A stretch of 10,891 bases of DNA from Euperipatoides rowelli (GCA_003024985.2 PXIH01S0011006.1), one strand, 5' to 3'; counted from the first letter of the stretch, positions 1 to 8,306 are shown. Notes: a model not told the origin generated them from the sequence alone. Numbers and translations: made by a program.

Positions 1-52
1 CCAATATGGCTGATGGTAGTAAGTTGAAATTATCTAGATCAGCACTCAGCAA

Positions 53-110
53 AATATTATTTCACCTCTAGATTATCCTAGGGTTCAGCGTTACGATAAG
101 GTTAGGACTG
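53..110 (+). repeat. Internally deleted copy of the telomere-like repeat family
   Basis: This segment aligns by eye with 758-850. Both begin with an AATATT..TTCACC stretch, continue through a TAGATTA-C-T-GGG block, and end in GTTAGGACTG. The copy here lacks about 36 bases in the middle, between the first GGG block and the GTTCAG-type block. It has the same orientation as the tandem units at 782-1074 and the opposite orientation to 498-580. It is probably an older, broken member of the same family. No target-site duplication was seen around it. Confidence 0.55.
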
Positions 111-118
111 TAAAGAAA

Positions 119-497
119 ATATACTAAAATAATGGTGAGAAAAAATACTAAATCCATATGCTACTATGTTTTAGTTTTTACACGACTCCTAATGTTAACT
201 ATTTTTGTGGGCAGATAACGTAATCTGACTATTTTTTTAAAAATAAATTTATTTGTAATTGCCAGTATTTTAATTACATTCAATATTCAAATTATTCATA
301 CATAAATTATACAATGTTTATTATTATTGGTTTACATTTCATTTTATAGTGATGTTAAATGATGAAAAAAATGCTACAAATATTTAAGGATTGTCTAGAA
401 ACTGGCCTCAATAAGACTAGCATCTGGGTATCAAACATTTTTTGCCCTTCCCTCCAAAATGGTGAATGTGCTCAGATGCCTTTTTTTATTATTTAGT
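119..497. other. Unassigned AT-rich DNA
   Basis: No gene or known repeat is recognised here. It contains T- and A-rich stretches (231-245, 481-487). A 7-bp inverted pair (GCATCTG near 421, CAGATGC near 473) flanks a pyrimidine-rich patch, but the spacing is wide and I do not regard it as a structure. Confidence 0.6.
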
Positions 498-849
498 GTC
501 CTAACCTTACCCTTACCCTGAACCCTAACCCTAACTTTGTGTGAAATCCACTATGACCCAACCCTATGATAATCAACAGGTGTAATATATTTTTTTTTGA
601 TCAAGTTTGGTATTTTGACACAACTTCAAAATCTATGGTCTATACGCTAGCACAATAAGTCCATTTTACGGCGTTTTGAACATCTGTGTGTTTATTTTCG
701 CCAATACGGGAAAGCTGTCGGAAGTTGTATCAAACTATCAAAATTGTTTAAAAAAGGAATATTCACCCTTAGATTAGCATGGGGTTGGGGAATAGTGGGC
801 TTAATAAAAAAATAGGAGTTAGGGTTTAGTGTTATGGTAAGGTTAGGAC
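498..849. repeat. Long imperfect palindrome (foldback-like element)
   Basis: The left arm (498-627, 130 bp) and right arm (721-849, 129 bp) are imperfect reverse complements around a 93-bp loop (628-720). The best-paired inner part is 606-627 against 721-742, where 19 of 22 positions match by hand. Moving outward, both arms carry an A-rich block, then a GATTA-CAT-GGGTTGGG block, an ATAGTGG block, and a telomere-like core ending in GGTTAGGAC. Nearly equal arm lengths and co-linear blocks argue for one palindromic element rather than two chance insertions. Long inverted arms containing internal repeats are typical of foldback-type DNA transposons and of some MITEs. That assignment is inference: no transposase and no target-site duplication is visible, and the right end is obscured by tandem amplification. 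Confidence 0.65.
499..534 (-). repeat. Interstitial telomere-like hexamer tract
   Basis: On the minus strand this reads as about six consecutive variants of GTTAGG: two perfect copies, then GTTCAGG, two GTAAGG and TTAGGA. TTAGGG is the ancestral animal telomere repeat. The tract lies inside the left arm of the palindrome, and degraded versions recur in every tandem unit at 782-1074. It therefore travels with the repeat family and is probably not a relic of a chromosome end. Confidence 0.6.
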
Positions 850-1074
850 TGTTGATTATCATAGGATTGGGGGTATAGTGGGTTTAATATGTATAGGAGT
901 TAGGGTTCAGGGTTATGGTAAGGTTAGGCCTGTTGATTATCATTGGGTTGGGGCATAGTGGATTTAATATGTATAGGAGTTAGGGTTCAGGGTTATGGTA
1001 AGGTTAGGACTGGTAATTATCATAGGGTTGGGGTATAGTGGGTTTAATACATAGTAGGAGTTAAGGTTAAGTGC
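782..1074 (+). repeat. Tandem array of ~81-bp telomere-like units
   Basis: About 3.7 units are present. The GGGTTGGGG-type anchor falls at 782, 864, 945 and 1025, with spacings of 82, 81 and 80. The GGTTAGG anchor falls at 841, 922 and 1002, with spacings of 81 and 80. Each unit runs GGGTTGGGG, then ATAGTGG, TTTAATA, AGGAGTTAGGGTTCAG, GGTTATGG, GGTTAGG and GATTATC. The last unit breaks down near 1062-1074. The first unit doubles as the outer half of the right arm of the palindrome, so the array looks like an outward amplification of that arm. Units two and three are more alike than the first and last, as expected from local unequal exchange. Confidence 0.85.
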
Positions 1075-1715
1075 CTGACTCAAGCTAAACTTCACTTTGT
1101 AAACAAATTCACATCACCAAAAACTTTCTTCGTGAACAAGTAAGATTACCATCTCAATGTCCTACAGGGTAATTTAGTGTAAAGTTGTTAACGACGGATC
1201 TCAGGACTAATTATTTTATACTTTATTGATTGCTATGTTTTATCGCTTGAACCATGTTAATATATTTCTCTATTTACTATTTGAACACTCTAATGAAATT
1301 TATATATTTCATTAATATTATCGCATATCTATATTAAATTTGTTAGTATATAAAAAAAAAATATTGTCTAACTTATTCATCGATTTGTGATCACAATCTT
1401 ATCTGATACTTTGATCTTCCCTCAATCTATCATTTCAAAGGTTAATTTTGTATTATTTGAAATATTTCCACTCCTATTCCCATATGTATATACAAAAACT
1501 AGAAACCAATCACCTCTTACACTACAAATTCCTAGCAGACACTAAGTATCTTGGCAATTTCTTTGTCCACATGACCACCAAACAAGAACAAAAGCATCTG
1601 GAGATTTTGCTTTCAAACAGAGAAATACTGTAATGGGTAGCAAATCTTTTTACCACACAAGCTCCCAAAATATGGAACGGAATAGCCTATCATTAAAAAT
1701 CAGAGATTCAATATC
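1075..1715. other. Unassigned AT-rich DNA
   Basis: Nothing is recognised here. The longest plus-strand open frame (1448-1633, 61 codons from a TTG) has no recognisable domain and is short enough to occur by chance. A run of nine A lies near 1352-1360. Confidence 0.55.
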
Positions 1716-1723
1716 CTTTTCAT
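1716..1723. repeat. Probable degraded target-site duplication, left
   Basis: CTTTTCAT here compares with CTTTACAG at 2225-2232, matching at six of eight positions. Eight base pairs is the duplication length made by hAT transposases. This supports the element boundaries at 1724 and 2224, although two mismatches leave some doubt. Confidence 0.4.
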
Positions 1724-2224
1724 CAATGTCTCTTGACCTTTTTATTATCGGGGGACAAGCCGGACCAATGGATAATTTTACGTGGATCGGTAATTATATG
1801 AAACAATGAATTAGATTTATTTTTCAAGAGTCGCAGCATGGCAGTGGTTATTGTCTACAAACATGAAAATGTTACTAATTTTGCATTCTTAGCGCCGTTA
1901 AAAAAATTACAATCACAGTTTGTCAAGTTATAGCCTATATAAGTGATATTAAAACTTTGTCGGTCGTTGTTTATGACTTTATGATGTGAAGTCGTTAAAT
2001 ATTTAGTTTTAATTTTTTTACTAATATACTTTGATATCACATCCTTACTCTCATCTTTTATATTATTAATAACTATCAATGATAATACCATACTAATAAT
2101 GTGATATTAAAATGTTTTTTTTTTGTAATTTTTTTTTTTTTTTTAATGGAAGTTTTTTGGCGGGTGGTAAAATTTTTCATTGGATATAGGCACCGATGAA
2201 TGGACCAGCAGTTGAGAAATGTTG
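1724..2224. mobile_element. Degenerate hAT-type MITE, 501 bp
   Basis: The left end reads CAATGTCTCTTGACC followed by TTTTTATTATCGGGGGACAA. It resembles the CAGTGTTTCTCAACC start that is common among hAT-superfamily elements. The right end, read inward on the minus strand, is CAACATTTCTCAACTG, followed by a GGTCCATTCATCGGTGCC block, also typical of that group. The terminal inverted repeats agree at about 9 of 15 positions, and a six-of-eight duplicated 8-bp site flanks them. The interior is AT-rich with long T tracts (2114-2143) and has no transposase. A 78-codon minus-strand open frame at 1855-2091 shows no transposase motif and is probably chance. The family assignment rests on remembered end sequences and on the flanking duplication. 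The exact left boundary is less certain than the right. Confidence 0.55.
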
Positions 2225-2232
2225 CTTTACAG
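2225..2232. repeat. Probable degraded target-site duplication, right
   Basis: CTTTACAG directly follows the right end of the 1724-2224 element and pairs with CTTTTCAT at 1716-1723 at six of eight positions. Confidence 0.4.
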
Positions 2233-2286
2233 CATTTAGGAACTTCTACTTTGCTTATTTTTGTAATGTGGAAAACCAGGGATGAT

Positions 2287-2294
2287 ATCTTAGA
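2287..2294. repeat. Target-site duplication, left copy (ATCTTAGA)
   Basis: A perfect 8-bp match to 2693-2700. It directly abuts the CCAGGGCTTCTTAAA end of the following element. An exact 8-bp duplication is diagnostic of hAT-type insertion. Confidence 0.85.
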
Positions 2295-2692
2295 CCAGGG
2301 CTTCTTAAAATGTGGTTTGCGACCCCATATGTTGTCGCATAACTGAATGTGGGGGTCATTAAAAAATTGGCAACATTAAAATATTTTTGCATGAGCAACG
2401 ACCAAAAATTAATTAAAAATGAAACACGTAATGAATTAGAGGTGTTTCAGCCAAGATTTATTTCTTTACGTAAAAACAAGTACCTCATTAGTATGCAAAT
2501 TTTCTCTTTCGTCTCAATAAATAATAAAATTATACGTTTATCAAAGCCTTGTTTTAAAATAAATTTCTTTATGATTTATCATTAGTAAATTTTTAATTTG
2601 TAGACCTATTATATTTACTGTATATACCCGGGGTCGCATAATAATTTTCTGGGTGAAAAGAGGTCATGATTGGAAAAAGTTTAAGAAGCCCT
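2295..2692. mobile_element. Non-autonomous hAT element (MITE), 398 bp
   Basis: The left end is CCAGGGCTTCTTAAA, and the right end read inward on the minus strand is AGGGCTTCTTAAAC, giving 13 identical positions (AGGGCTTCTTAAA) in the terminal inverted repeats. A subterminal inverted pair follows: GCGACCCC at 2319-2326 and GGGGTCGC at 2630-2637. The element is flanked by a perfect 8-bp duplication, ATCTTAGA. The CAGGG start and the GCGACCCC subterminal block are familiar from hAT MITEs of many animals. The right end lacks the last two bases present on the left, probably an end deletion. At 398 bp it is too short for a transposase, and the 78-codon open frame inside (2349-2585) has no visible transposase or zinc-finger motif. 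It would have been moved in trans by an element elsewhere. The perfect duplication suggests it is younger than its neighbour at 1724-2224. Confidence 0.88.
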
Positions 2693-2700
2693 ATCTTAGA
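2693..2700. repeat. Target-site duplication, right copy (ATCTTAGA)
   Basis: Identical to 2287-2294 and immediately outside the right inverted repeat. Confidence 0.85.
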
Positions 2701-4009
2701 GTACACTCATAGCTTTGTATTTACTTATCAAATTTCTATTTGCTGCACATCTAGTATTATATAAGTTTAGTCATGCTATATTTAGTCAGCATAGGATCTG
2801 GAATAGTGTCTTTTTTTGATGAAGAGCCTACATTAATCAATAATAGTAACTTCTATTAACAACAAAAAGTTTGTAGGCTAATTATACTTAGTTTGACTAC
2901 CTTGATGAGCACTATTCTTCATTCCTACTGCAGAGGAGGCTGAAAAAAATCCTGCATTCTATTTTTTAACTTTTTCAGTCTTTTAAATTTGTATTTATAG
3001 ACATACCTGAATAATTTACATTTCTTAATTAGTTAAAATATTGCCACCTTTTTTTTTGATGATGAAACACTTTTTCTTTCAATGAACACACAATAGTTAT
3101 TATCTGTTAATAATATCATATGTCATCTTTAAGAGAGATGGTTTGAAGTGATTTTCTTTTTTAAAACCTGAAGGCTTTTTATTTCTTTATGTATAATTTT
3201 GTCCCAGATTTGATTGGCATCAAGAATAAAGCTAGAGGAAAGAATTGACAGCAATGTTTTATTAAATTTGATTATTAAGATGGAGTACCACCTTCATGTG
3301 CTGATAATATCTTCATTGATTAATCCTTCTGTATTGCACGCTGCATTTTTTTCTACAAGAATGCCAATGTTTAAGTTATAAGAAAATGGCCTGGCTAATT
3401 GTTAAATTGCTAGCCCTTATGAACTTTCTGAAGTTATTCTTTTTTTTTTTTTTAGAAAATTTATTTACTTATAATTAAATTACAAAATTGAAAATTAGAT
3501 TTTGTACATTTTCTCAGAATTTTAGATTTCAATAAATGGTAATTGATTTTAATACCTGTTCTTACGAGTTATTTGAATTTAATTTCATGTTAGATTCCCT
3601 CCCTCTCCTCTTTTTATTGTTTTTTTGTTTTTTTATTTGCTCACTGGGGAGTATTATATTATATTAGCTTTATAATGTTGGCAATTTGATTTAAACTGAT
3701 ATAAAAAGTTTGTTATTCAGTAATGTCTTACACCATTTTAAACAGCAATAAAATTTAATTTATATAACTTTATTTAGAGTAGGCCTAATGGTTCTGAATC
3801 TACTTGGGAAATGCTCTCAGAAAACATAATATTCACGTGTTTTCATATAAATTTCTTCTTATGTCTATCTTTATGACAATATTTACGGATTTGATGGTTT
3901 CATGATATCTTTTTATACTTCCATATTTTAATAACACAAGTTCTAAAAAATGGCACTAAAATCTTTACATCTTGAAACAAGATGGATCTAACATAAAACT
4001 ACTGAAGGA
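2701..4009. other. Unassigned AT-rich DNA
   Basis: No coding or RNA gene is recognised in this 1.3-kb stretch. It holds poly-T runs (for example 3440-3453), a short pyrimidine tract near 3597-3615, and a nested pair of small inverted repeats at 2825-2879. Stops are dense in all frames. It could be intron or 3' untranslated sequence, but nothing in it decides this. Confidence 0.6.
2825..2879. repeat. Nested small inverted repeats
   Basis: The outer arms AGCCTACA (2825-2832) and TGTAGGCT (2872-2879) are perfect complements. Between them, TAATAG (2841-2846) and CTATTA (2853-2858) form a second perfect stem with a 6-base loop. Small stems like this occur by chance in AT-rich DNA, so function is not claimed. 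Confidence 0.4.
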
Positions 4010-4092
4010 TCAAACTTGCGTCTGAGTCACCATGTCTCGAGCATCGATCTGGAATTCCTGATAAATAATATATGGTTTTCTATGAGAGAGGC

Positions 4093-4235
4093 TGCACTTG
4101 ATGTTTGAGATGCCCAGATACCTCCCAAATGTTCAGTGCTGCATTTTAATTACCACATTTCAGATGCAAGGCTTTCACATCTCGTGCAAAATAAGCTAGA
4201 ATCAAGCGAGTGTGGTCACACTTGCACTTGAGATG
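4093..4235. repeat. Cluster of TGCAC..GAGATG motifs in both orientations
   Basis: TGCACTTG and GAGATG occur together three times. At 4093-4112 they are separated by a 7-base insertion. At 4176-4188, on the minus strand, the motif appears as TGCACGAGATGTG. At 4223-4235 the two parts are contiguous. A 5-bp palindrome, GTGTGGTCACAC, sits at 4210-4221. The patch is less AT-rich than its surroundings. It may be a small decayed repeat, and I do not recognise the family. Confidence 0.35.
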
Positions 4236-4260
4236 TCACGTTTATCAGAAAGAAATGTGT

Positions 4261-4760
4261 ACATAACTTCTCTCTCTCTCTCTTTTTTTAATTAATCCAG
4301 TTATACAGTGTATATACTTTTTAAAATATAGTTAATTTCATATATAATATATAGCAAATAAATGAGTTTATAATAAATTACACAAAAATCTATTTTCTGC
4401 ATATTTAATGTTTCAAACTTAATAAAAAAAAAACTATAAATGATTGTTTACAAAGAGAGAAAAATTAGTCAAAACTGTGGTTTTATTTTTTGTGTGTTAA
4501 TGTTTTGAGGATTTCTGCTCTTAAATAACAGAGAGAGAGATAATTGTCTAGTGACAGATGATTTTAGACAAGGAATTATGTTTTTTTTTTAATATATAAC
4601 TTTTTCTTAGCTTTTTCTACAGTTGATAAAGTTGCTGCCTACTTAGTCAAATAAATTATTTGAGATACATAATTAACTTTTCAAGCTTATTTGAACTTTT
4701 TTGCAAATAATAAAAAGCTACAATCATAATGCTGCTCATAAAAAAAAATGACATTACACA
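4261..4760. other. Unassigned AT-rich DNA with CT and GA microsatellites
   Basis: A (TC)n run lies at about 4269-4282 and a (GA)n run at 4530-4540, complementary to each other and 250 bp apart. The rest is A/T-rich with no recognisable gene. Confidence 0.55.
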
Positions 4761-5250
4761 AAATCAAATGATTTCCTAGTGTCTTCCTCACAATTGGACT
4801 ATCTGCCCTCAGAACAAACACTCCACCTTAATGTCAATCGACAGTAACACAGTCATCTAAAGGATGACACAAACATCAGCTGCTCACTTTTGAAGAATCT
4901 AGAAAATCTTCTGCTACCTAGATTCCGGCTCTCGGATCCCTCTACAATAGCAACTGGTACCCGAGCAACACACAAAATAAAGTATCTCCATTGCCTGGTC
5001 CAGGGTGGGGCCAGTGTTGAAGCCAATCAAGTGGCTAGAAACAAAAGGTATGAATGGATTCAACTTGTGAGTGTTTGAAACCATCTCATGGCATATTCCC
5101 AAAATTCTTTACAAAAGCACATCTGAGCAAAGTTGTGAGGTAGTCACTCTGCCAAATAATGTCCGACTAGGTTGTATAAATCATTTTCCACCATCTTACA
5201 TACTATAATCTCTGCCACCAACAGTCTTAACATGTAATTAGCAAGAAATT
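4761..5250. other. Unassigned island of higher GC
   Basis: This stretch is visibly less AT-rich than both flanks, most clearly at 4880-5100. Overlapping 62-codon open frames run on the two strands (4890-5078 plus, 4914-5102 minus). Neither shows a motif I recognise, and each is closed by stops just outside. I looked for tRNA-type A and B boxes that would mark a SINE and found no convincing pair. Splice-like signals exist (CTCAG near 4811, AAAAG/GTATGA near 5047), but all three frames between them contain stops. It may be an old repeat, a non-coding exon or a regulatory region; the sequence does not say which. Confidence 0.35.
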
Positions 5251-5786
5251 ACAAATACTGATCAGTTACAAATAAGTAATAGTGTTACTATTTGGAAATA
5301 CCGACCACCATTATTACAGCTTTGCTATGTGTGATAGTTTAATTTTACACATTATATATATAAAAGAGCTTTGGCTCACATATTTTTCTACATATTTTTG
5401 CAATAGTGTAATTACCCTTTACTATTTTATTTTTGCAGTATATAACAACTGTTTTATACAGATTAGATCATTTCATTTTCCGGTGTTCCATCATTTTTAT
5501 TTCTTTGTATAAAGCCTTCAGCTCTATTCTTTTGTATGAATAGTAAATCACCACAGAGAAAACCACCTCAGGTTTTATATTTATTTTTATTTTTGTATTA
5601 AGAACTGCTCAAAACCTTTACTGTCATATTTCATTTATTGCTATATGTTCATGCAATTATACCTTGTAGCTAATTTACACATGCAATAAATTGTTTTATA
5701 ACCAAATCATACTTTGCATACCTTTATGCATACACTTTTTTTAGACAAATAATAAAATAACAGACAAAAGATTTCCTACCTGTTAG
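5251..5786. other. Unassigned AT-rich DNA
   Basis: Nothing is recognised. A 76-codon plus-strand open frame (5282-5512) is rich in F, Y and I, as expected from translating AT-rich DNA, and shows no domain. Confidence 0.55.
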
Positions 5787-6044
5787 TATTTTATAAAAGG
5801 TAATTTTTTCTCCCCACAGCTATATTTCGCTCTGTATCTACATTCCAGGAATGCTCCCATCTTGAATTGTAGAACACAGACCCCTTTGTATGTTTGTAGC
5901 TTTCTGAGGTCTGATTCTTTGCTTTTTCTCTTAGCTACAATGAGATGCCCATTACTTTGGGATGAGTCAAATGGTTATGAGGATATCAACATTGTTAATC
6001 CTTTTCCAGATTCTACATGGAATGTTATTCCTTCTGTGGTTTAA
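5787..6044 (+). other. Open frame behind a good splice-acceptor-like site (weak exon candidate)
   Basis: A pyrimidine-rich tract ending in CCCCACAG (AG at 5818-5819) would be a strong animal 3' splice site. The frame that starts at 5820 (CTA TAT TTC) stays open for 74 codons to a TAA at 6042-6044. The peptide shows no recognised domain. Its last third runs into the first units of the 95-bp tandem array (from about 5941), and no donor site is obvious. A terminal exon or a non-coding transcript end is possible, but chance is at least as likely. Confidence 0.15.
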
Positions 6045-6725
6045 CAAAGAGTGTATGATGAGTTGGTCTGTTATGAAATGTCACCATTTTACATCCTCTT
6101 CCTGATTCTAGATTAAATAATGTTATTCACTCTGGATGTTGGCAAATAATATGTGATGAGTTGGACTGTTATGTAAATGTCAAAGTTGACCATCCTCTCT
6201 CTCTGATTCTAGATTAAATGTTATTCCCTCTGTATTTTGGCAAAGAGTATGTGATGAGTTGGACTGTTATAAAGATATCAATATTGCTATTCTCTTCCTG
6301 ATTCTAAATGGAATGTTATTCCTTCCCTGTTTAAACAAAGAGTGTGTGACGAGTTGATCTGTTATAAAATGTCAAATTTGAACATCCTCTTTCTGATTCT
6401 AGATAGAATGTTATTCTCTCTGTTTTTTGGTAAATACTATGTGATGAGTTGAACTGATATGAAAATGTTCAAGTGATCATTCTCTGCTTGATTCTAGATA
6501 ATCATGTTCTCCCTGTATTTAGCAAAGAGTGTGTGTGATGAGCTGGACTGTTGTGATGGGGTTAAAGTTCATCATTCTTTTCCTGATTTTCCCTTCATAT
6601 TTGGAAAACAGTGATTATGGTTATGAAGAATGATGTCAAAGTTGACCATTCTCTGTCTCTGATTCTAGATGTAATGTTATTCCCTCTGTATTTTGAACTG
6701 TTATTGAGATCTCAAAGTTGATTGC
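5941..6725 (+). repeat. Degenerate tandem array, ~95-bp period, about eight units
   Basis: The anchor GATTCTA (or a close variant) starts at 6009, 6104, 6205, 6300, 6395, 6490, 6585 and 6661. The spacings are 95, 101, 95, 95, 95, 95 and 76. A second anchor, GATGAGTTGGACTG or variants, keeps the same phase at 5961, 6057, 6155, 6253, 6348, 6443, 6537 and 6613. The unit runs GATTCTAGAT, AATGTTATTCCCTCTGTATTTTGG, CAAAGAGT, GTGATGAGTTGGACTGTTATG, a TCAAAGTTGACC block and a CCTCTCTCTG block. Units differ by many substitutions and small indels, so the array is old. The first copy is the most degraded, and the last two are shortened, one to 76 bp and the final one missing its GATGAGT part. No coding function is apparent. 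Confidence 0.85.
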
Positions 6726-7960
6726 CCACAGGTGTTTGGTTTTTTTTAAAAAGGGTCTCTCTCCATTAGGAAAATGTATGCGAATGGAATAAACCATACA
6801 ATGATGTAATAAAATGTCTTATTCATGGAACAGAGAAAAAAGTTACTTTGTGTTGTTTTGTATTAGATAATTTTTAATATGAGCTATTCCTTGTATCGAA
6901 AGCATAGGCATCCTTACGTAGAGGATAACTCTGTTTCTATCCACAACAATCATCTGAGCATTATCATAAAAGAAATCATCACAATTCTAGTCACTTATAA
7001 ATGTGAAAAATTGTTTAAAATTTAAAAAAGAAATATTGAAAACTAATAACACTTATACTTTGCTTAAAAACATATGATAGTAGAACTATATGTTTCTGTC
7101 TATTACAGAAAAATATTGCAAGAACATCACTATTTATTGTTATCTATTTTATTGTTTCATTCATATTTTCTAAACATAACACTCACTCAGCATCTGCTTC
7201 TCCCATTCACCATTATTTTAATGCATATAAATTTTTTTATCATCATCTGTGTTTTATATTATTTAATTATAAATGTTAGGGGATGCAAAAGTACTGGTAT
7301 TGGGTTTCAAGTTATTCATCTGGGCGGTACCACATAATACAATCAAATATTTCATTTTAGTGTGATGGTTTTGTTTATCTCCACATCGTTATCTAAAATT
7401 AAATATCATATGGTGAATTTGATTTTCAAATGTTTTTCAGTCTGTGTCAAGCTTTATGATTGATCACTATCACATTTTATATGAATCAATTCTCACTTTA
7501 GCTACATTTTAATAAAATCTATAAACAAACAGAGTTGGATAAGAATATTTCACTTCTTTTCTTTCTTATCTTCATTAAAATAAATGATTGACAGTTTATA
7601 AGGTTAGTTTAATGTTACCAAAGACATTTTCATATTTTAGTAAGTTGTATAAAGAAATCATTCCTAAAAAAAAAAAAAGCTACATTTTGATAAGTAATTT
7701 CAATATTTATAGAAAAAGAAGATATCACATATGAGTCTAGAGGCATGAGAAATATTATACAAACTATAAGTAACTTACTAGGCTTAGCTGACATTGTGTT
7801 TTATAACTGATGTATCCAAACACAACTGAGTACAAGTGGTGTCACCTACTGGGCTACCTTGTATTTAAAGCATAACTTGCTGTAATGTCACATAAATAAT
7901 GTTCTACCAGCAAGGGAAAAATGGTTAAAAATTAAATTTAAAAAAAAAATGAATCTTAGA
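6726..7960. other. Unassigned AT-rich DNA
   Basis: No recognised gene. The longest open frame of the window (7074-7337 plus, 87 codons) lies here. Its peptide is almost all L, I, Y, F and H, typical of chance translation of AT-rich DNA. A run of 13 A lies at 7666-7678 and could be an old retroposed tail or simple slippage. Confidence 0.55.
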
Positions 7961-8132
7961 ATTTTGTTCAGCGGGATGACATCACTTCTGTATGACAATA
8001 TTATCATAATGAAGTGTCAAGACCCCTTTGGTGTGTGGTATCTTGCAAAATAGTGGGTACTTGTTCTAGAATGGCCTTTTAAGATCTTCAAAAAAGTGTT
8101 GCACTGTCTTTCAGTAATATACATAATGACAT

Positions 8133-8160
8133 CACTGGATCATTGATAAATGATCCAGTG
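8133..8160. repeat. Perfect 12-bp hairpin with 4-base loop
   Basis: CACTGGATCATT (8133-8144) and AATGATCCAGTG (8149-8160) are exact reverse complements around GATA. The arms hold five G/C pairs, so unlike most stems in this window it is not pure A/T. It lies in a less AT-rich block (7970-8360) that resembles neither neighbour. No T run follows, and this is eukaryotic DNA, so it is not a bacterial-type terminator. It could be the centre of a decayed palindromic transposon or an RNA stem. Confidence 0.75.
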
Positions 8161-8306
8161 GGTGGGCCTCACCATCTTCAGGAATTTTGAAGAATTTGCC
8201 TGATGTCATAGCCTACACTCAAACTTGTTAATGACATTAGAAGAGACACCATACATTTTTGATATCAAAGCCACAAAATATGTTGGGTAAAAAATATTGT
8301 TGAACT

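Noticed and set aside
1-1075. True chromosome end
   Set aside because: The telomere-like units are degenerate, occur in both orientations, and are embedded in 81-bp units within ordinary DNA.
1855-2091. 78-codon minus-strand frame inside the first hAT-like element
   Set aside because: No transposase or dimerisation motif is present, and the element is only about 500 bp long.
2349-2585. 78-codon plus-strand frame inside the second hAT element
   Set aside because: It lies within a MITE, shows no transposase motif, and starts from a near-terminal ATG that is part of the repeat.
4036-4057. XhoI, ClaI and EcoRI sites within 22 bases, resembling a cloning polylinker
   Set aside because: Flanking sequence is native AT-rich DNA without vector sequence, and the ATG at 4032 opens only nine codons. 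Coincidence is the simplest reading.
4890-5102. tRNA-derived SINE in the higher-GC island
   Set aside because: Only a loose B-box-like GGCTCTCGGATCCC was found, with no A box at a suitable distance and no 3' tail.
7074-7337. 87-codon ATG open frame, the longest in the window
   Set aside because: The peptide is dominated by L, I, Y, F and H with no domain, and AT-rich DNA of this length is expected to give frames like this by chance.
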